64,000 nucleotides of DNA from a virus: positions 1 through 64,000 of the IMG/VR virus record IMGVR_UViG_3300013094_000017, one strand, 5' to 3'. Below, in pieces: positions 1 to 6,112 of this stretch. The notes beneath the pieces are model-generated. The model was not told the DNA's origin, ran no database searches, and saw only the letters and a program-made list of their open reading frames with translations. Within the stretch, counting starts at the first letter, position 1. Every line of letters begins with the position of its first letter. The position numbers and the translations under genes are program-made.

Positions 1-216
1 TGTATTCCTTTAGAGGTTTTGGGTTCTCGACAAACTACGCAGGAGCAAGGATAAGATGTTTTATTAGTCATACAAGTATTTATACATCAAAACGAATTTC
101 TCCTACCAAATTGAAATACCATACAAAAACACATTCTTCAAAGAATACAGGGTTCAATTCCCGGCCGTTGATCACGGAACTGCCAAGGTGGTGAGTGTAT
201 TCCTATATGGTTCAAT

Positions 217-291
217 GTTGTCTATAGTGTAGTGGTAGCACCCAATCCTGTGAAGATTGTAGTATGAGATCGATACTCATTAGACAACCCA
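217..291 (+). tRNA. tRNA-His (GTG)
   Basis: Cloverleaf with anticodon stem CAATC/GATTG around loop CTGTGAA (anticodon GTG). The acceptor has 8 pairs, including the extra G-1 opposite C73 that marks tRNA-His. CCA is encoded at 289-291. First recognisable tRNA of the array. Confidence 0.93.
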
Positions 292-298
292 AAGTTTT

Positions 299-373
299 GC
301 CTCGTTCATATAGTGGTTATTATGTCCGCCTGTCTAGTGGAACATAGGGGTTCGATTCCCCTACGAGGCGCCA
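299..373 (+). tRNA. tRNA-Asp (GTC)
   Basis: Acceptor GCCTCGT pairs with ACGAGGC. Anticodon loop CTGTCTA, T-loop TTCGATT, encoded CCA. It starts 7 nt after tRNA-His, so the two are probably co-transcribed and processed together. Confidence 0.94.
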
Positions 374-382
374 AATTAAAGG

Positions 383-411
383 TTGACGTGAAAAATCGTT
401 GACTATATAAT
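383..411 (+). promoter_or_regulatory. Sigma70-like promoter inside the tRNA array
   Basis: TTGACG, 17-bp spacer, TATAAT. It lies between tRNA-Asp and tRNA-Met and can drive the following tRNAs and the small gene at 523. Confidence 0.7.
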
Positions 412-433
412 AGTAACAGTTAGAAAGATCAAT

Positions 434-506
434 TGCGGTAGAAGTGTAGTGGCGCATGATAGTCTCATAAGCTATCGGGGTGGTTCGATTCCAACGTCCG
501 CATCCA
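434..506 (+). tRNA. tRNA with CAT anticodon (Met or Ile2)
   Basis: Anticodon stem ATAGT/GCTAT around CTCATAA gives CAT. Only five acceptor pairs are clean (TGCGG/CCGCA), and the T-stem has one mismatch. Encoded CCA at 504-506. A CAT anticodon can be Met, or Ile2 after lysidine modification. The first acceptor pair T-A argues against an initiator. Confidence 0.8.
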
Positions 507-522
507 TAATTAGGAGAAGTAA

Positions 523-684
523 ATGGCAGTTAAGAAAGCAAATCCAATGCAGACACGCACTGGTAAGACACGGTTAGGTCCATTGAATTTAACACAGTTA
601 CAAACTATGTTAGAAAAGACTTCTAAGAAAAAGATCAAGGCGCAGATTCAAAAGCGCATTGCAGAATTAGAAGCACGTAAGTAA
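523..684 (+). CDS. Small basic protein between tRNA genes
   Basis: 53 residues, starting MAVKKANPMQTRTGKT, rich in Lys and Arg, with a predicted C-terminal helix (SKKKIKAQIQKRIAELEARK). A good Shine-Dalgarno (TAGGAGAAG) lies 5 nt before the ATG. It is flanked by tRNA-Met and tRNA-Thr and probably reads from the promoter at 383. From memory, similar tiny proteins occur in T4-like cyanophages, but their function is not known to me. The basic composition would suit nucleic acid binding, which is inference only. Confidence 0.8.
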   Translation: MAVKKANPMQTRTGKTRLGPLNLTQLQTMLEKTSKKKIKAQIQKRIAELEARK

Positions 685-692
685 AGTTTTAC

Positions 693-767
693 GCCCAGTT
701 AGCAGAGTGGTAATGCGCCTCACTTGTAATGAGGATATCGGGAGTTCGATTCTCTCACTGGGCACCA
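693..767 (+). tRNA. tRNA-Thr (TGT)
   Basis: Acceptor GCCCAGT/ACTGGGC, anticodon arm CCTCA-CTTGTAA-TGAGG, T-loop TTCGATT, encoded CCA. A second Thr tRNA (GGT) lies at 3339. Confidence 0.94.
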
Positions 768-774
768 GTATTAA

Positions 775-859
775 GCCCCTTTGGTGGAATTGGTAGACAC
801 CGCGGTCTTAGAAGCCGCCGACGAAAGTCATGAGAGTTCGAGTCTCTTGGGGGGCACCA
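775..859 (+). tRNA. tRNA-Leu (TAG)
   Basis: Class II tRNA of 85 nt with a long variable arm. Anticodon arm GCGGT-CTTAGAA-GCCGC, encoded CCA. Confidence 0.94.
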
Positions 860-869
860 AAAGTTTTAT

Positions 870-943
870 GCGGGATTAGTTTAATGGTAGAACTGCAGAT
901 TTCCAATCTCCTGGTGAGGGTTCGATTCCCTTATCCCGCTCCA
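870..943 (+). tRNA. tRNA-Gly (TCC)
   Basis: Acceptor GCGGGAT/ATCCCGC, anticodon loop TTTCCAA, T-loop TTCGATT, encoded CCA. One mismatch in the anticodon stem. Confidence 0.9.
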
Positions 944-975
944 GAACACAAGGTTTACACTTTTACCTTATAGAA

Positions 976-1044
976 AGTGGGTCATTGCTAATACCAGAAC
1001 GGCAGGGTGCGCACGATGGTCTAGACCATACCACAAGTCCCACT
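976..1044 (+). ncRNA. Candidate structured spacer RNA
   Basis: 69 nt closed by AGTGGG (976-981) and CCCACT (1039-1044). Inside is a perfect 14-nt palindrome ATGGTCTAGACCAT (1016-1029). There is no TTCGA T-loop, so it is not a tRNA. It could be a stable RNA of the tRNA array, like T4 species 1 and 2, or only a processing structure. Confidence 0.3.
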
Positions 1045-1161
1045 ATCCGGGAGCCTTGAAAGTATCGTGGGAGTTTTATTGTTTCTTACCATATGGAAAC
1101 AGTTGGACAGGGTAACTACTCAGTTTTGGGCTCGGTTGTGCGAGTAGCAAAACACTGATTC

Positions 1162-1236
1162 GGGCTGTTAGTATACTGGGTATTATTCCTGCCTTGCACG
1201 TAGGAGAAGACGGATCGTAACCGTCACGGTCCACCA
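1162..1236 (+). tRNA. tRNA-Ala (TGC)
   Basis: Acceptor GGGCTGT/ACGGTCC contains the G3:U70 pair that identifies tRNA-Ala. Anticodon arm CCTGC-CTTGCAC-GTAGG, T-arm GACGG-ATCGTAA-CCGTC, encoded CCA. Confidence 0.92.
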
Positions 1237-1242
1237 TATTAT

Positions 1243-1319
1243 AGAGGATTAGCTCAGTTGGTACGAGCAACTGCCTTACAAGCAGAAGGTCACTGGTTCG
1301 ACCCCAGTATCCTCTACCA
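1243..1319 (+). tRNA. tRNA-Val (TAC)
   Basis: Acceptor AGAGGAT/ATCCTCT, anticodon loop CTTACAA, T-loop TTCGACC, encoded CCA. Confidence 0.93.
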
Positions 1320-1326
1320 GTTCTAT

Positions 1327-1405
1327 TCCGCAGAATCCGAGCTAGGCGCACGGACTTGACTGTTAATCAATGATTAGCTGGGTTCGAATCCCAGATGCGG
1401 AGCCA
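1327..1405 (+). tRNA. tRNA-Asn (GTT)
   Basis: Acceptor TCCGCA/TGCGGA, anticodon loop CTGTTAA, T-arm CTGGG-TTCGAAT-CCCAG, encoded CCA. The D-arm region is slightly long and the seventh acceptor pair is mismatched. Confidence 0.88.
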
Positions 1406-1409
1406 TATT

Positions 1410-1510
1410 TGCAGAGCGTGGGCTAGTCTAGCGTCGACGTACACTCCGAGTTAGTTGCAACTAACAACAGATTGTGAAAACTAGACAACGAGGTTCGATT
1501 CCTTACTGCA
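1410..1510 (+). ncRNA. tRNA-like RNA with palindromic anticodon arm
   Basis: TGCAG at 1410 pairs with CTGCA at 1506-1510, and a T-loop TTCGATT is present. The anticodon-arm position holds the 16-nt palindrome GTTAGTTGCAACTAAC, which leaves a 6-nt loop instead of 7. A variable-arm hairpin TTGT/ACAA follows. There is no CCA and the T-stem is weak. It is either a decayed class II tRNA or a tRNA-like RNA. Compare the element at 11895. Confidence 0.35.
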
Positions 1511-1515
1511 TCTTA

Positions 1516-1986
1516 AATTTATCGTCGATAGCCGGAGCAAATCCTTTGAGCGGCTTGAGCATAAGCAAGGCACCGAGACGCAGGTGTATATTTCCGGTGA
1601 AAGTCCGGACGGTAATAGATTTTATCTCCCTCCGTAAAGGATGGAACAGTGAGCTCTCAGTTCCCTGCAAGGTAGTAGTAGACAAGAAGCAAACAGGCGT
1701 ACTAGTCATACGCAATGTGCTGATTAGGTCGCTATGCAACCTCTGACAATAGGTCATGACTGGCCAACGATAGGAGACACTTGTAAAGCTCTCACAGTTT
1801 AACCGGTGGTGAAAATCCACAGGGGAGGCCAGTTTTGGGATAGACGGCAAGATCTTAAACGAGTCCTAAGTAGCGTCAGTAGTACGAAACACATTTTGCG
1901 CGAAATATAGATGAGCTCTCTTGTTCGAGACAATCCAGCAAGGCCTTTGGAGAAAAGGATAGCTGGGCGCCCAAAAACCCTTTTAT
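1516..1986 (+). ncRNA. Long non-coding stretch, candidate structured RNA
   Basis: About 470 nt between tRNA-like RNAs and tRNA-Ile with no convincing gene. It is full of hairpins: TCCGG-TGAAAGT-CCGGA near 1596, GGAAC/GTTCC with inner TGAG/CTCA near 1644, CGTA/TACG near 1698, GTGG-TGAAAAT-CCAC near 1808, and a long-range ACTGGCC (1759-1765) with GGCCAGT (1827-1833). The string GAAAGTCCGG matches a conserved strand of bacterial RNase P RNA, but I could not find its partner. Identity unknown. Confidence 0.35.
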
Positions 1987-2061
1987 GCTTCGGTAGCTCA
2001 GTGGTAGAGCAATCGGTTGATAACCGATAGGCCGGTGGATCGTTCCCACCTCGAAGCACCA
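1987..2061 (+). tRNA. tRNA-Ile (GAT)
   Basis: Acceptor GCTTCGG/TCGAAGC, anticodon arm ATCGG-TTGATAA-CCGAT, encoded CCA. Confidence 0.93.
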
Positions 2062-2069
2062 TTTATATG

Positions 2070-2098
2070 TTGACAGACGGATAAACATCTGTTATACT
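2070..2098 (+). promoter_or_regulatory. Sigma70-like promoter
   Basis: TTGACA, 17-bp spacer, TATACT. Likely drives the tRNA-Ser pair and following genes. The 170 nt after it hold a GCCGGT/ACCGGC hairpin but no tRNA I can fold. Confidence 0.75.
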
Positions 2099-2265
2099 AT
2101 GTTTTAAGATTTGGAAGAAAGCCGGTACATTATGTATTCGAGGTTAGGAGAGACCGGCAAACCGTCCGATTAGAGTAGGTAATACTGCGGTTCGACTCCG
2201 CCGATTGAATTACTGTATGATTCTGCACATACCTAACAGGCCTGTATTGGCCGCAGATCGTTTAT

Positions 2266-2354
2266 GGAAGGTTATGCAATCTGGGATATTGCCGCGCACT
2301 TGAAATGCGCTGGAGCCTACGGGCCAGGAGTTCGATTCTGCCATCCTTCCGCCA
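2266..2354 (+). tRNA. tRNA-Ser (TGA)
   Basis: Class II tRNA, 89 nt. Anticodon arm GCGCA-CTTGAAA-TGCGC, acceptor GGAAGG/CCTTCC, long variable arm, T-loop TTCGATT, encoded CCA. Confidence 0.92.
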
Positions 2355-2366
2355 GTTTGAAAATAC

Positions 2367-2457
2367 GGAGAGTGGGCCGGACGGTAAGGCACCACCCTGC
2401 TAAGGTGTACACTTGTGATGAACAGGTGACAGGGTTCGACTCCCTGACTCTCCGCCA
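2367..2457 (+). tRNA. tRNA-Ser (GCT)
   Basis: Class II tRNA, 91 nt. Acceptor GGAGAGT/ACTCTCC, anticodon loop CTGCTAA, T-arm CAGGG-TTCGACT-CCCTG, encoded CCA. Confidence 0.92.
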
Positions 2458-2460
2458 AAT

Positions 2461-2498
2461 ACCCGGTGTTAGTTAAATGGATATAACAGGGGATTTCG
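2461..2498 (+). pseudogene. 5' fragment of a tRNA
   Basis: Looks like the first half of a tRNA: an acceptor-like strand followed by a D-arm GTTA...TAAC. It breaks off at GGGGATTTCG. No T-arm or CCA follows before the next complete tRNA. It may be a relic of an insertion. Confidence 0.35.
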
Positions 2499-2506
2499 TA
2501 TAAATA
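2499..2506 (+). promoter_or_regulatory. T4-type late promoter box TATAAATA
   Basis: Exact TATAAATA, the T4 late -10 element. It sits before tRNA-Arg (2513) and about 100 nt before the endonuclease gene at 2605. Confidence 0.5.
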
Positions 2507-2512
2507 AACAAT

Positions 2513-2589
2513 GCGGTTGTAGCTCAGTGGATTAGAGCAACGAGCTTCTACCTCGTTGGCCGGGGGTTCGAGTCCCTCCAGCCGCACCA
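2513..2589 (+). tRNA. tRNA-Arg (TCT)
   Basis: Acceptor GCGGTTG/CAGCCGC, anticodon arm ACGAG-CTTCTAC-CTCGT, encoded CCA. Confidence 0.93.
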
Positions 2590-2604
2590 TTTAATAGAAT
2601 ACTT

Positions 2605-3288
2605 ATGTATCAAAAATTAACTAACTGTAAATATTGCAATGTTTCATTACTTGAAATGACTACTTCTCGGCGAGCAAATCACTCTCGATGGTGCAAACTA
2701 AATCCTAAGCATACTGAATATATAAATGCATTAGAAATTTCTAGAGAGAATATAGTTAATCGACGTAATCAATTTATGAAGGCTAAAGAGGATGGAAGGC
2801 CGATTCCGCCAGGAACACAGACCGGAAAACCAGGTACAATGTTAGGTAAGAAGCATTCTTCTAAAACTAAACAGCGTCAAAAAGAAAAGGCACTAGCAAG
2901 TCCTCATAGAAGATTAGTTAGATCTATTCGGAAATATACAAAAAAGGACGGAACTATAGTTAGTTTAGATTCGTTCTGGGAAGAAGCATTAGCTATTCGG
3001 CTTGATACTATAGGTGTTAACTGGATAAGACCGTCGCCTATTAAATGGATAGACAATGATAACGTAACTCATAATTACTTTCCAGATTTCTATCTACCAG
3101 AGTTTGATTTATATTTAGATCCAAAAAACCCGTATGCTGTCAAAGCTCAACAAGTTAAGATACAGTGTTTAAAACAGCAAATACAAAACCTTATAATTAT
3201 AACAAGTTTAGAGGATTGCAACAATTATATTCCTCAACCAGTATTGCCCTATAGTTCAATGGAAGAACGGCTCCCTTATAAGGAGTGA
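2605..3288 (+). CDS. Homing endonuclease, PD-(D/E)XK/Vsr-like, with zinc finger
   Basis: 227 residues. The N-terminus has a C2HC-type finger (CKYC...H...C, residues 8-29). A NUMOD3-like helix follows (GTMLGKKHSSKTKQRQ). The C-terminal domain carries an EEA...RLD...H.YFPDFYLP...LD.K pattern typical of Vsr-type homing nucleases, which cut DNA and promote their own spread. The last 43 bases run into the class II tRNA at 3246, so the protein tail is encoded by tRNA sequence. It lies among tRNAs with a tRNA fragment upstream, as expected for a free-standing homing gene. The nuclease family is inferred from motifs only. Confidence 0.75.
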   Translation: MYQKLTNCKYCNVSLLEMTTSRRANHSRWCKLNPKHTEYINALEISRENIVNRRNQFMKAKEDGRPIPPGTQTGKPGTMLGKKHSSKTKQRQKEKALASPHRRLVRSIRKYTKKDGTIVSLDSFWEEALAIRLDTIGVNWIRPSPIKWIDNDNVTHNYFPDFYLPEFDLYLDPKNPYAVKAQQVKIQCLKQQIQNLIIITSLEDCNNYIPQPVLPYSSMEERLPYKE

Positions 3289-3336
3289 GTGCTAGATAAG
3301 CCGCTAATGTAGGTTCGAGTCCTACTAGGGGTACCA
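3246..3336 (+). tRNA. Class II tRNA with TAT anticodon (unusual)
   Basis: Anticodon arm GCTCC-CTTATAA-GGAGT gives TAT (Ile AUA). A 22-nt variable arm with stem AGTG/CGCT makes it class II, which is normal for Leu, Ser or Tyr but not Ile. T-arm GTAGG-TTCGAGT-CCTAC and CCA are good. The acceptor has two mismatches. If the loop register slipped by one, the triplet would be TAA (Leu). The 5' part overlaps the endonuclease gene. Confidence 0.75.
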
Positions 3337-3338
3337 AT

Positions 3339-3413
3339 GCTGATGTAGCGTAGAGGTAGCGCAACGCCTTGGTAAGGCGTAGGTCGTGGGTTCAACTCCC
3401 ATCATCAGCACCA
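3339..3413 (+). tRNA. tRNA-Thr (GGT)
   Basis: Acceptor GCTGATG/CATCAGC, anticodon arm ACGCC-TTGGTAA-GGCGT, encoded CCA. Confidence 0.93.
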
Positions 3414-3433
3414 GCAATACAGTAAGATCAATT

Positions 3434-3461
3434 GGCTCATGGTGTAGTGGTAGCACAACTC
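3434..3461 (+). pseudogene. 5' fragment of a tRNA before an HNH gene
   Basis: GGCTCAT followed by a typical D-arm (GGTGTAGTGGTAGCAC) is the start of a tRNA, but the sequence then turns into CAAAAAAATCC and the HNH gene leader. No matching 3' half is seen. Reads as a tRNA cut by the insertion. Confidence 0.45.
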
Positions 3462-3480
3462 AAAAAAATCCTTTATGTTG

Positions 3481-3487
3481 CTAAATA
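3481..3487 (+). promoter_or_regulatory. Late-type box CTAAATA
   Basis: Variant of the T4 late -10, ending 15 nt before the HNH endonuclease start at 3503, at the spacing seen for other late boxes in this window. Confidence 0.4.
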
Positions 3488-3502
3488 CAGTAAGGAGATA
3501 AT

Positions 3503-4063
3503 ATGTTAGTTACTATTATAGAATACATGAACCAGACGAGAGAAGAAAGACGCTCTCGATTAAAGTTAGATGAACCATGCGATGAGCGCGGATTAGTGTA
3601 CAGTTATCATTTAACTGGGCTATTAGCGTACTTAACAAACACAAGTATACCTAAAAAAGGTGATAACGCTATTGTGTGTCATGGATGTAACAACGCAAAA
3701 TGTTCAAACCCAAATCATTTATATTGGGGATCTTATAAGGATAATCATACGGATCAGGTTGAAAATGGAACATGGGATAGTCCGTATGCTAGGGCTAAGA
3801 AAAAATACAGTACTGTTGAGATGAATGAGATATACTCAAACAATGCCAAAGGTAATAAAGGTAATAAACAACCTAGATCCGAAGAGCATAAAAGAAAAAT
3901 ATCTGAGTCAATGAAAAAAGTTCAGCAAGAACTAAATCCTAATTTAGGAAAAGTAAGAAACAAAGTAGAATGCCCTCATTGTGGAAAGCAAGGTGCTATG
4001 AATACAATGAGCCGATGGCATTTTGATAATTGTCTTAATAGGCGTGTGGTGAAGATGGCTTAA
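3503..4063 (+). CDS. HNH homing endonuclease with NUMOD3 and zinc finger
   Basis: 186 residues. The His-Me finger core is CHGCNNAKCSNPNHLYWGS (about residues 53-71), followed by an N..D tail. Then come a NUMOD3 DNA-binding motif (RSEEHKRKISESMKK) and a C-terminal C2HC finger (ECPHCGKQ...H...C). A Shine-Dalgarno AAGGAG precedes the ATG. The stop codon lies 24 nt inside tRNA-Gln (4040), and a tRNA 5' fragment lies just upstream. This matches a mobile homing gene lodged in the tRNA array. The nuclease probably cuts a related tRNA locus lacking the insert (inference). Confidence 0.85.
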   Translation: MLVTIIEYMNQTREERRSRLKLDEPCDERGLVYSYHLTGLLAYLTNTSIPKKGDNAIVCHGCNNAKCSNPNHLYWGSYKDNHTDQVENGTWDSPYARAKKKYSTVEMNEIYSNNAKGNKGNKQPRSEEHKRKISESMKKVQQELNPNLGKVRNKVECPHCGKQGAMNTMSRWHFDNCLNRRVVKMA

Positions 4064-4117
4064 CACACTGGATTTTGATTCCAGCATTCCTAGGTTCGAA
4101 TCCTAGCACGCCTGCCA
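4040..4117 (+). tRNA. tRNA-Gln (TTG)
   Basis: Acceptor AGGCGTG/CACGCCT, anticodon arm CTGGA-TTTTGAT-TCCAG, T-arm CTAGG-TTCGAAT-CCTAG, encoded CCA. The HNH reading frame ends inside its 5' half. Confidence 0.93.
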
Positions 4118-4237
4118 GAACAGTCCGGGAACAGCTCTCCTTTCGTAAGAAAGTGTAACTGACTATAGCTGGGATTTACCAGTGAACTTACAGGACGCTG
4201 TAAGGTACGGGCATACAGGAGGATAACTCCAATCTAT
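4118..4237 (+). ncRNA. Candidate structured spacer RNA
   Basis: 120 nt between tRNA-Gln and tRNA-Trp with three clear hairpins: CTTTC-GTAA-GAAAG (GNRA tetraloop), CTGG-GATTTA-CCAG, and CTTACAG-GACG-CTGTAAG. No tRNA fold and no gene. It may be a stable small RNA or a processing spacer. Confidence 0.35.
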
Positions 4238-4311
4238 TCCGGTGTAGTATAATGGCAGTGCGACGGTCTCCAAAACCGTTAGTGGGGGTTCGATTCCCTC
4301 CACCGGAGCCA
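4238..4311 (+). tRNA. tRNA-Trp (CCA)
   Basis: Acceptor TCCGGTG/CACCGGA, anticodon arm ACGGT-CTCCAAA-ACCGT, encoded CCA. Confidence 0.94.
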
Positions 4312-4320
4312 AACAATGTG

Positions 4321-4349
4321 TTGACTTTTAGTTAAGTTGATAGTATAAT
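4321..4349 (+). promoter_or_regulatory. Sigma70-like promoter for the gene at 4377
   Basis: TTGACT, 17-bp spacer, TATAAT. Transcription should start near 4356, so the GTG at 4350 cannot be the start codon. Confidence 0.8.
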
Positions 4350-4376
4350 GTGCTTTTATTTGAAATGGAGCATGAA

Positions 4377-4841
4377 ATGTCAAAAGTTATTAAATCAGAG
4401 TATGTTGAAGCAGCCATGGAACAATTAGATAGTGCGGCTAAATTACTCAAAACAGCCTACACCAATCCAAACAAAAATCTTGTGTTAATATTAGACATGA
4501 TTGATGATATTTGGGGGCAATTAGAATTGCTAGCTGATACACAGTACGACAAAGAAAATCCAGGTAAAGAAATGACGCAGGCTCAATATGACACTGAGCA
4601 CAGTGAGCGGGTGGCTAGGATTAAAGCCCTACAAGAAGTTACCATTACCAAAGTAGACAAGGCCACATTCAAAGCCATTAGTGATGATTTATACACAGCA
4701 ATTGGCAATGTCAGTGGCAAATACAATCTGTCTATTGCCTTTCCGTTATCCAGTTTCTCATTCCGTGCCTATGATTCGGAGAATCCCGAGCAGTATTGGC
4801 CACTAGGTAGAGAGTTTGATACAGAAATAAATCCATTATAG
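4377..4841 (+). CDS. Protein of unknown function, acidic helical
   Basis: 154 residues, starting MSKVIKSEYVEAAMEQLD. This start is chosen because GGAG lies 6 nt upstream and the promoter at 4321 excludes earlier starts. Mostly helical and acidic with no transmembrane segment or catalytic motif that I recognise. The C-terminus has an aromatic stretch (SFSFRAYDSENPEQYWPLG). It has its own promoter and stands alone just after the tRNAs, which suggests early expression. Confidence 0.75.
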   Translation: MSKVIKSEYVEAAMEQLDSAAKLLKTAYTNPNKNLVLILDMIDDIWGQLELLADTQYDKENPGKEMTQAQYDTEHSERVARIKALQEVTITKVDKATFKAISDDLYTAIGNVSGKYNLSIAFPLSSFSFRAYDSENPEQYWPLGREFDTEINPL

Positions 4842-4842
4842 G

Positions 4843-4871
4843 TTGACAGGTACCATATGCTCCTGTATTAT
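4843..4871 (+). promoter_or_regulatory. Sigma70-like promoter for the gene at 4900
   Basis: TTGACA, 17-bp spacer, TATTAT. It begins 2 nt after the previous stop codon. Confidence 0.75.
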
Positions 4872-4899
4872 TAATGAATAGTCAAAAGGACAAAAGAAT

Positions 4900-5469
4900 A
4901 TGAACGTTACATTACGTAAAGCAAGTGCGTTACAGAACGCAATCAACGACACAATCAAAGGCATTCAGCTTAAAGTAGCTGTAAACCTAAGTGAGTTCCA
5001 AGATGCAGAAACAGTAATTTCTAAATCTCGCCAAGCATTGTTAAACAATGTTGATCGCAAGGTAGCACTAACCAAGGCATTGTATGCAATTCGCGCCTCA
5101 GTAGGTGCAGCAAACAACGCCTCAGTAGATGCACTGTTGGCACAGGTAGCACAGGTTGAAAAAACAATCCAAATCTACACAAACTTAGCTGAAACAGAAG
5201 TGCGTGAAGATGCCACAGTTATTGCAGGTAAGTTGGATAAGATTAAGAACCGCACAGCAGATGCTCGTCCAAGTTACTACGGACACAGTGACGAAGTAAA
5301 CACCAGTGTATTAACACAAGATGATATTGAATCTTTCCGAGGTTTCATTGCACTGGCAAAGAAAAACAAACAGACTTTGCAGGATCAAATCCTTGAAGCA
5401 AACGTTCGCACTGAAATCACTTTAGATGCAGACACAGTAGCAACACTAACAGCAGAAAAATTGCTGTAA
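4900..5469 (+). CDS. Protein of unknown function, helical
   Basis: 189 residues, starting MNVTLRKASALQNAI. Long amphipathic helices suggest a coiled coil, with a conserved-looking segment around GKLDKIKNRTADARPSYYGH (about residues 109-128). No known fold recognised. A Shine-Dalgarno-like AAAGGA lies 9 nt before the ATG and the gene has a dedicated promoter. I recall similar proteins in T4-like marine phages, but no function. Confidence 0.75.
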   Translation: MNVTLRKASALQNAINDTIKGIQLKVAVNLSEFQDAETVISKSRQALLNNVDRKVALTKALYAIRASVGAANNASVDALLAQVAQVEKTIQIYTNLAETEVREDATVIAGKLDKIKNRTADARPSYYGHSDEVNTSVLTQDDIESFRGFIALAKKNKQTLQDQILEANVRTEITLDADTVATLTAEKLL

Positions 5470-5751
5470 TAGTTTTTGGTGGTTTGGCTCTAGGGCTAAA
5501 ATCACCCAGATGTGAGAAAGAGACGAGGATTGGCAAGGACATCATACATCGTATGATTCCATACTTAATGAGCAATCGCCTTGAAAAGCGATCGTGTTTG
5601 CGTGTTCCGGTTATTATATAAATTTGTTTATTGCCACCGTTGAAATATGCAAGCCCCTGTGTTTTGAACATTGTCTTTTGTCAGCGGATATTATAATAAT
5701 ATCTTTTGTCATTTGCTGTGCCATTTACTTACTTTCTCAATCTGTTTCTTC
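5470..5751 (+). other. Non-coding spacer before tRNA-Cys
   Basis: 282 nt with no supportable gene. It holds a hairpin ATCATAC-ATC-GTATGAT near 5541 and, near 5575, an anticodon-like arm ATCGC-CTTGAAAA-GCGAT that could be the remains of a tRNA-Ser. Confidence 0.4.
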
Positions 5752-5829
5752 GCACACGTGGCTGAGTGGCCCAAAGCAGCGGCCTGCAAAGCCGTAAAAC
5801 CGCCGGTTCAAATCCGGCCGTGTGCTCCA
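5752..5829 (+). tRNA. tRNA-Cys (GCA)
   Basis: Acceptor GCACACG/CGTGTGC, anticodon arm around CTGCAAA with CGGC/GCCG, T-arm CCGG-TTCAAAT-CCGG, encoded CCA. Confidence 0.92.
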
Positions 5830-5830
5830 T

Positions 5831-5906
5831 AGTAATGTAGCATAGTGGCTAATGCGGCACCTTCATACGGTGTATATCGTGAGTTCGAGTCTCACCATTA
5901 CTACCA
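5831..5906 (+). tRNA. tRNA with CAT anticodon (elongator Met or Ile2)
   Basis: Acceptor AGTAATG/CATTACT is fully paired, so not an initiator. Anticodon arm CACC-TTCATAC-GGTG, encoded CCA. Second CAT tRNA in the array, so one of the two may be Ile2. Confidence 0.9.
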
Positions 5907-5913
5907 GCTTTAC

Positions 5914-6022
5914 ATTAACAACCTTAACGCAACTCGGTACACGGATACCTGATCAGTGGGAGTGTTTGACATAGTCGGACCGCTGCAACACTGTGGGTGG
6001 CAAAGCCGTGCTCGTTGTTAAT
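5914..6022 (+). ncRNA. Candidate small RNA closed by a 9-bp stem
   Basis: ATTAACAAC (5914-5922) is perfectly complementary to GTTGTTAAT (6014-6022), enclosing a 91-nt interior. It sits exactly between tRNA-Met and tRNA-Arg, 2 nt before the latter. It has no tRNA arms and no reading frame. The position recalls the stable RNAs of the T4 tRNA cluster. Confidence 0.45.
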
Positions 6023-6024
6023 TT

Positions 6025-6100
6025 GCCCTGTTAGTTCAACGGATTAGAATTAGAGTCTTCGAAACTCAGGATGGGGGTTCGATTCCCTCACGGGGCACCA
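6025..6100 (+). tRNA. tRNA-Arg (TCG)
   Basis: Acceptor GCCCTGT/ACGGGGC, anticodon loop CTTCGAA in GAGT/ACTC, encoded CCA. Confidence 0.92.
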
Positions 6101-6112
6101 AACAAGTAATCG

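Noticed and set aside
1-216. Additional tRNA at the left edge
   Set aside because: GGGTTCAATTCCC near 149 resembles a T-arm, and ATTCTTCAAAGAAT an anticodon arm, but no complete cloverleaf forms.
1580-1920. RNase P RNA encoded by the phage
   Set aside because: GAAAGTCCGG matches one conserved strand and TAGATGA recalls another, but the required P4 partner and the P1 closing stem were not found. Too weak to call.
1474-2088. Several overlapping short reading frames on both strands
   Set aside because: They lie across tRNA-like and structured RNA sequence, have no ribosome sites, and mirror each other. They look like chance frames.
2210-2590. Reverse frame of 126 codons across tRNA-Ser and tRNA-Arg genes
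   Set aside because: It covers well-folded tRNAs on the other strand and cannot be a real gene.
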